From Bacteroidia bacterium (GTDB lineage Bacteria > Bacteroidota > Bacteroidia > Cytophagales > Flammeovirgaceae): 58,691 nucleotides of DNA. A model generated the notes under the pieces. The model had not been told where the DNA came from and searched no databases. It saw only the letters and a program-made list of their open reading frames with translations. Where the stretch lies: contig JAUIAB010000018.1 of the NCBI GenBank assembly GCA_030425505.1, forward strand, positions 1-58,691, read 5' to 3'. Shown in pieces: positions 55,387 to 58,691 of the stretch; within the stretch, counting starts at the first letter, position 1, and each line of letters begins with the position of its first letter. The position numbers and the translations under genes are program-made.

Positions 55387-55980
55387 CTAATCATCATGAT
55401 GCAGTTTAACCACAACATTGAAGGCAAGCATACTAAGCAAACCATACTTTTGCGTTCCCATATACCCGCTAAGAGGTAAAAACTCAAAAGCAACTTTGTT
55501 TTTCTTTGGAGCTATTCGAAAGCCAATCTTACCATTCAATCCAATGTAGTATTTACGAATATACCCCATACTGCGAGTATTTCTGTCAATATAGCCTCTC
55601 ATATGGCTAACAAACCCTCCTATGCCTACTAATAGAGAAAGTGATTTGTATCGAATAATATCTCCCTCGATAGTACCCTCGAGGCTAATTGTATTTTGAT
55701 ACTGATCACGAACATCTGAAGTAGAACTTGCATCAAAGAAACCAATAAGCATATTGGGGTTAAGCCGAAAACGGCCTTTCCCTATATCTTTTTGGTAACC
55801 AATTAAGTAGACAAACCCATCTCCAGTAAAACCAGAGTCCATTTCATCAAAGAAAGCAAAGCCTAGACCTGTTTTTATACTTTTAACTTTTTGGTTTTGG
55901 GCTAAAGTACAGGTGTTGGCAAGTAAAAATAGTACTCCAAAAAAAGAGCATAAAAGACGTGAAATAGTAATGCTTAGCAT
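55387..55980 (-). CDS. Probable outer-membrane beta-barrel protein
   Basis: A 197-residue protein with a signal peptide (ISRLLCSFFGVLFLLANTCTLAQ). The body has alternating beta-strands rich in aromatic and Gly residues (TGLGFAFFDEMDSGFTGDGFVYLIG, SLLVGIGGFVSHMRG, KYYIGLNGKIGFRIAP) and ends in strands with AFNVVVKLHHDD. This fits a small porin-like barrel, but it matches no family I can name. Single gene; function unknown. Confidence 0.7.
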   Translation of the reverse strand: MLSITISRLLCSFFGVLFLLANTCTLAQNQKVKSIKTGLGFAFFDEMDSGFTGDGFVYLIGYQKDIGKGRFRLNPNMLIGFFDASSTSDVRDQYQNTISLEGTIEGDIIRYKSLSLLVGIGGFVSHMRGYIDRNTRSMGYIRKYYIGLNGKIGFRIAPKKNKVAFEFLPLSGYMGTQKYGLLSMLAFNVVVKLHHDD

Positions 55981-56063
55981 GTTTTTGTAATGTTAAAGTC
56001 CATGTTTTTTTTAAATGAAAGTAATCAGGCATATACTCAAAAGAGAGGCACTGTAAGGATAAA

Positions 56064-56098
56064 AAAGAAGCATATGAGGTTGTATCATACGCTTCTTT
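56064..56098 (-). terminator. Terminator of the third lipoprotein gene
   Basis: Arms AAAGAAGCATATGA and TCATACGCTTCTTT pair with one mismatch; on the minus strand they follow the gene stop by 16 bp and end in T. Confidence 0.7.
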
Positions 56099-56113
56099 AA
56101 ATGGCTTTAAAAC

Positions 56114-56545
56114 CTACTCGCAGTTTTCTGCCTTATTGAAATCTTCTTCCGTAAAATGGTAGGTGAACTCATAATATCGCTCACCTAGCTGTCTACTTTG
56201 ATAGTTTTGTATCCCAATAACGCCTTCGCCTTTCCCGCCTCCAAAGCTATTCAGTGTATCACACATTATACTATCGTAAATCATTACAGCACCAAGAAAA
56301 GGAGGATAATAACTATCTGCAGTAATATTTTTATTTCCAAACCCATCCTTTTCAATAATATGTTCTTCGAATGGAAGAAGATTAAAAGAATCAGCTGAAA
56401 TACATTCTATTTGATATTGCGAATCATTTATGTATATATACCGAGCTTTAACTAAGTACTCTGTTTCGCCACAACCGCTTATCAAGACCAAAAAAAGACT
56501 AATTCCAGCTATCAAAAAGCCTTTGTAAATTATGTTCTGTATCAT
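56114..56545 (-). CDS. Paralogous lipoprotein, copy 3
   Basis: A 143-residue lipoprotein (IIYKGFLIAGISLFLVLISGCG with the acceptor Cys in SGCG). The mature part is very close to copy 1: VKARYIYINDSQ, QIECIS, GEGVIGIQNYQSRQLG, YYEFTYHFTEEDFNKAE-CE. It is the last of three tandem lipoprotein genes on the same strand behind the zincin gene. The family is not one I recognise. Tandem paralogous lipoproteins behind a hydrolase may be immunity-like, but nothing in the sequence proves this. Confidence 0.8.
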   Translation of the reverse strand: MIQNIIYKGFLIAGISLFLVLISGCGETEYLVKARYIYINDSQYQIECISADSFNLLPFEEHIIEKDGFGNKNITADSYYPPFLGAVMIYDSIMCDTLNSFGGGKGEGVIGIQNYQSRQLGERYYEFTYHFTEEDFNKAENCE

Positions 56546-56555
56546 TATTGTATCT
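56499..56555 (-). pseudogene. Relic of the zincin gene's 3' end, copy 3
   Basis: In a frame different from the lipoprotein start, this stretch encodes RYNN-TEHNLQRLFDSWN-stop, almost the same as the zincin C-terminus. It overlaps the first codons of lipoprotein copy 3. It shows that the duplicated unit carried the zincin tail with it. Confidence 0.7.
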
Positions 56556-56590
56556 ATTTATTCGAAGTATAATTATCCTTAGAAAAAGAA

Positions 56591-56621
56591 GAGGTTGTCT
56601 CAAAAGTATTGAGACAACCTC
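56591..56621 (-). terminator. Terminator of lipoprotein copy 2
   Basis: A perfect 13-bp stem (GAGGTTGTCTCAA and its inverse) with a 5-base loop, then a T-rich tail on the minus strand. Confidence 0.85.
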
Positions 56622-56630
56622 TCTGACGGA

Positions 56631-57092
56631 TTATAATTCTTGACAATCTATAAACTTGTCTAACACATCATCAGTAAAAATAAATGTATATCTAAAGTGC
56701 CTATCTCCAATCACCTCATACTCATAGTTCTGAATATCTAATGGGAAATAAGTAATGCAAACAGAATCATTTACAGTAATTCCTAACCCATTTTCATTAA
56801 GGACGCTGTTGAGTACTCCCTGGCAACAATCTGTTGGAACAGGTCTTTTATATCCACCTACTGCCAGAATGCTGATTGTATCAAAAGGAGAGTCAGGTGT
56901 TATTACAATATTTTTTAAATCACTTTCGCTATAACCTTCATATCCAAAAAAAGATAATTTTTTATCTGTTTCATTTTTGAAAATAAAATCAACATTTAAC
57001 CAATGCTCTGTTTCGCCACACCCATTAATAAATAACAAGAAAAGACTAATTCCAGCTATCAAAAAGCCTTTGTAAATTATGTTCTGTACCAT
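56631..57092 (-). CDS. Paralogous lipoprotein, copy 2 (diverged body)
   Basis: A 153-residue lipoprotein whose signal region (IIYKGFLIAGISLFLLFINGCGETE) is nearly identical to copy 3, while the mature part differs: NVDFIFKNETDKKLSFFGYEG, a CC pair in PTDCCQGVL, and a C-terminal RYTFIFTDDVLDKFIDC that keeps the general plan of the other two. A conserved N-terminus with a variable body is the pattern of cassette-type diversification. Function unknown. Confidence 0.78.
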   Translation of the reverse strand: MVQNIIYKGFLIAGISLFLLFINGCGETEHWLNVDFIFKNETDKKLSFFGYEGYSESDLKNIVITPDSPFDTISILAVGGYKRPVPTDCCQGVLNSVLNENGLGITVNDSVCITYFPLDIQNYEYEVIGDRHFRYTFIFTDDVLDKFIDCQEL

Positions 57093-57120
57093 TATTATAT
57101 CTGTTTATAATGTCACTTTC
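57046..57120 (-). pseudogene. Relic of the zincin gene's 3' end, copy 2
   Basis: Reads ESDIINRYNNGTEHNLQRL then FDSWN and a stop, matching the last 24 residues of the zincin gene (NNIINRYNNATENNLQRL then FNSWN). It lies before and across the start of lipoprotein copy 2. Confidence 0.75.
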
Positions 57121-57143
57121 TATTTATTCGAAGTATAACTATC

Positions 57144-57180
57144 AAAGGAGGCTGCCTCAAAAGTCAGGACAGTCTCCTTT
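57144..57180 (-). terminator. Terminator of lipoprotein copy 1
   Basis: Arms AAAGGAGGCTGCCT and AGGACAGTCTCCTTT pair with a small bulge, 16 bp after the gene stop on the minus strand. Confidence 0.65.
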
Positions 57181-57195
57181 AAATGGCTTTAAAGC

Positions 57196-57630
57196 TTACT
57201 CACAACTCTCTGCTTTATTGAAATCTTCTTCTGTAAAACGGTAAGTGAATTCATAATAGCGCTTACCTAGCTGTCTACTTTGATAGTTCTGTATTCCGAT
57301 AATGCCTTCACCCCGTCCTGCTTTTCCCAATGCATCCAATGTGTCACATTTTATATCATCATAGATAAGTAATGCACTTACAAAAGGGGGATGATAGCTA
57401 TCTTCTGTTGTATTCTTATTTCCGTCACTAACTGACTCTATTGTATATTCCTCTAAAGGAGAAAGTACGAAAGGAGAATGAGAAATACATTCTATTTGAT
57501 GCTGTGAATCATTTATATAAATATATCTAGCTTTAACTAAAAAATCAGTTTTTTCATCACAGCTAATTGCTATAAAACAAAGGCTAATTCCAGCTATTAA
57601 AAAGCCTTTGTAAGTTATTTTCTGTAGCAT
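57196..57630 (-). CDS. Paralogous lipoprotein, copy 1
   Basis: A 144-residue lipoprotein (ITYKGFLIAGISLCFIAISC). The mature part shares VKARYIYINDSQHQIECIS, GEGIIGIQNYQSRQLGKRY and TYRFTEEDFNKAESCE with copy 3. Its start overlaps the end of the zincin gene by 47 bp in another frame. The shared N-terminus of all three copies supports this start. Translational coupling with the zincin gene is likely. Confidence 0.82.
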   Translation of the reverse strand: MLQKITYKGFLIAGISLCFIAISCDEKTDFLVKARYIYINDSQHQIECISHSPFVLSPLEEYTIESVSDGNKNTTEDSYHPPFVSALLIYDDIKCDTLDALGKAGRGEGIIGIQNYQSRQLGKRYYEFTYRFTEEDFNKAESCE

Positions 57631-58691
57631 TATTGTATCTGTTTATAATGTTATTTTTCCATTCATTCCATGTGTAGCTATTGTTCATAGTATCTTCAAT
57701 TTGCCGAATGGTATATCCCGTTACTTGATCATCTGGAAAAATGTGACCATTATTTCCTAAGTCATCTCTTTGAGTATCTATCATATCTATTACTACATTA
57801 GTATATGTTTCATTAGTTGCACCACCCCAATACGCTGGATAGACCATGCGAGTAAGTTCCCATTGAACACCTCTTGCCCAAGACTCTTTTACCTTAGTTT
57901 CAATACGTGCTTCCCAATTAATTGATGGCAATACACTACTTATAATATTACAATGAGAAGCATGAGCTAGTTCGTGGATAGTAGTTGCATAGGTTCCTTT
58001 AGAAGGAGGCTGTGTATGCCAAATTTTAATTCTACTAGGTATGCCTAGTATTCCTCTCCACTGATTATGGTTTCCATATTCATTATCATTAAAAACCACT
58101 GCAATTTTCATTTGAGCTCTTACAGGACTATTTAACGGAGGTCTTCTCAAACTCTTTATGCTTTTATAGTAATAGTGATTCGCCGCTCTGTGAACCACAG
58201 CATAATAGGCAGATCTACCTCCATCGATATTCAAATTCCAGTCTCCTTTCATTTTGGGTCCGTTGAAAAGAGCCTGCATACTAAAGCCACTTCCTCTTCG
58301 AATGCTAAAGTGATATCTCTCCCATTTTATGGAGTAGTTGGCTCTTCTTCTAAAAGACCCACTGCACCTAAATTGACCTTGCGCATTGGTAAATGCTTTT
58401 TTGGTAGTAAACCACCTTCTTGCTCTTACTTTAGCGCCTTCTATGGGAACTATACCTAGCTCATTATCTCTCATTGTTATTCTTCCTGCAGGAGTCCATC
58501 TTCTTCCCATTATTCTTTGGTTAGAACCGCCACTTTCTACGCGCTCATTCATATCTTCTGCATCCAGATTACCTGTCAGGAACAAGGCTTCGTCTACTAA
58601 AGCATCTATGAAGTCTTCATTGCCCTCCAGCTCTGGATCTTCTTCGGGGATGTATAGCTCCTCTATCAGGTCTCTTCTAACATTTGGTACT
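57584..58691 (-). CDS. Zincin-like metalloprotease, N-terminus beyond window
   Basis: The frame is open to the right edge, so the start lies outside; at least 368 residues are seen. The segment DALVDEALFLTGN is followed by a carboxypeptidase-regulatory-like beta-sandwich (VEGAKVRARRWFTTKKAFTN, NYSIKWERYHFSIR). Next is a metalloprotease-like part with the zinc motif H-E-L-A-H in YATTIHELAHASHC and a downstream WEARIETKVKESWARGVQWE region that may give the third ligand. It is probably secreted or surface-bound, as related Bacteroidota proteins are often lipoproteins. Its final 24 residues are repeated as relics before each downstream lipoprotein copy. Substrate unknown. Confidence 0.75.
   Translation of the reverse strand, partial: VPNVRRDLIEELYIPEEDPELEGNEDFIDALVDEALFLTGNLDAEDMNERVESGGSNQRIMGRRWTPAGRITMRDNELGIVPIEGAKVRARRWFTTKKAFTNAQGQFRCSGSFRRRANYSIKWERYHFSIRRGSGFSMQALFNGPKMKGDWNLNIDGGRSAYYAVVHRAANHYYYKSIKSLRRPPLNSPVRAQMKIAVVFNDNEYGNHNQWRGILGIPSRIKIWHTQPPSKGTYATTIHELAHASHCNIISSVLPSINWEARIETKVKESWARGVQWELTRMVYPAYWGGATNETYTNVVIDMIDTQRDDLGNNGHIFPDDQVTGYTIRQIEDTMNNSYTWNEWKNNIINRYNNATENNLQRLFNSWN

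Noticed and set aside
1-58691. tRNA, rRNA and complete insertion-sequence genes
   Set aside because: I looked for tRNA-like T-loop sequences, rRNA blocks and transposase motifs on both strands by eye and saw none; a dedicated search could still find one.

Overview
The window looks like chromosomal DNA of a Bacteroidota bacterium, probably a Cytophagales-like marine or free-living one. The base composition is AT-rich. Secreted proteins carry Bacteroidota-type signal peptides, and there are giant Bacteroidota-style RHS proteins with SprB-like, LamG and DUF6443-like modules. Other markers are DUF349 repeats, a Reg_prop/Y_Y_Y sensor and a DNA polymerase III alpha subunit with a built-in DnaQ-like exonuclease. 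A few promoters fit the Bacteroidota -7 element TAnnTTTG. No rRNA, tRNA or CRISPR array was found. The species cannot be named from this.

Layout. (1) 1-13,586, minus strand: a two-gene surface-protein operon. It holds a 1272-residue RHS-type protein with two cysteine-rich hairpins, followed 14 bp later by a giant LRR/Ig/LamG/RHS protein. That frame has no stop for at least 3251 codons and leaves the window at the left edge. (2) 14,016-25,350: housekeeping and signalling genes: aroC, a YceI-like protein, a beta-propeller/SpoIIE phosphatase sensor, a type I pullulanase, a DUF349 protein, YqgE/AlgH and an ankyrin protein. (3) 25,535-35,596, minus strand: an eight-gene operon for reductive pyrimidine catabolism. 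It runs from uptake and cytosine deamination through dihydropyrimidine dehydrogenase, dihydropyrimidinase and beta-ureidopropionase to beta-alanine transamination and semialdehyde oxidation. (4) 36,041-40,315: an accessory stretch with a lipoprotein, a serine hydrolase, a zeta-toxin operon with two small partners and a decayed ParE, and an EndoU-like protein. (5) 40,316-45,910: dispersed repeats around pnuC, then dnaE. (6) 45,902-55,065: a compact RiPP (lanthipeptide-like) locus. It has an M50 metalloprotease, a lanthipeptide dehydratase split into two ORFs by one in-frame stop, a membrane-anchored TPR/AraC regulator, a 51-residue precursor with a double-Gly leader but no cysteine, and a prolyl-oligopeptidase lipoprotein. 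(7) 55,387-58,691, minus strand: a beta-barrel-like protein and an array of three paralogous lipoproteins behind a zincin-like metalloprotease gene.

The most interesting signal is a shared inverted-repeat operator containing GTTGAAATTTATAAAT. It occurs upstream of the RHS/giant-protein operon (13.7 kb), between the M50 gene and the dehydratase (47.3 kb, two copies head to head), and directly upstream of the RiPP precursor (52.35 kb). It suggests one regulon joining the RiPP locus to the giant surface proteins, with the TPR/AraC protein as the natural candidate regulator. The Cys-less precursor and the absence of a LanC cyclase in the window suggest a product that is dehydrated but not a classical lanthipeptide.
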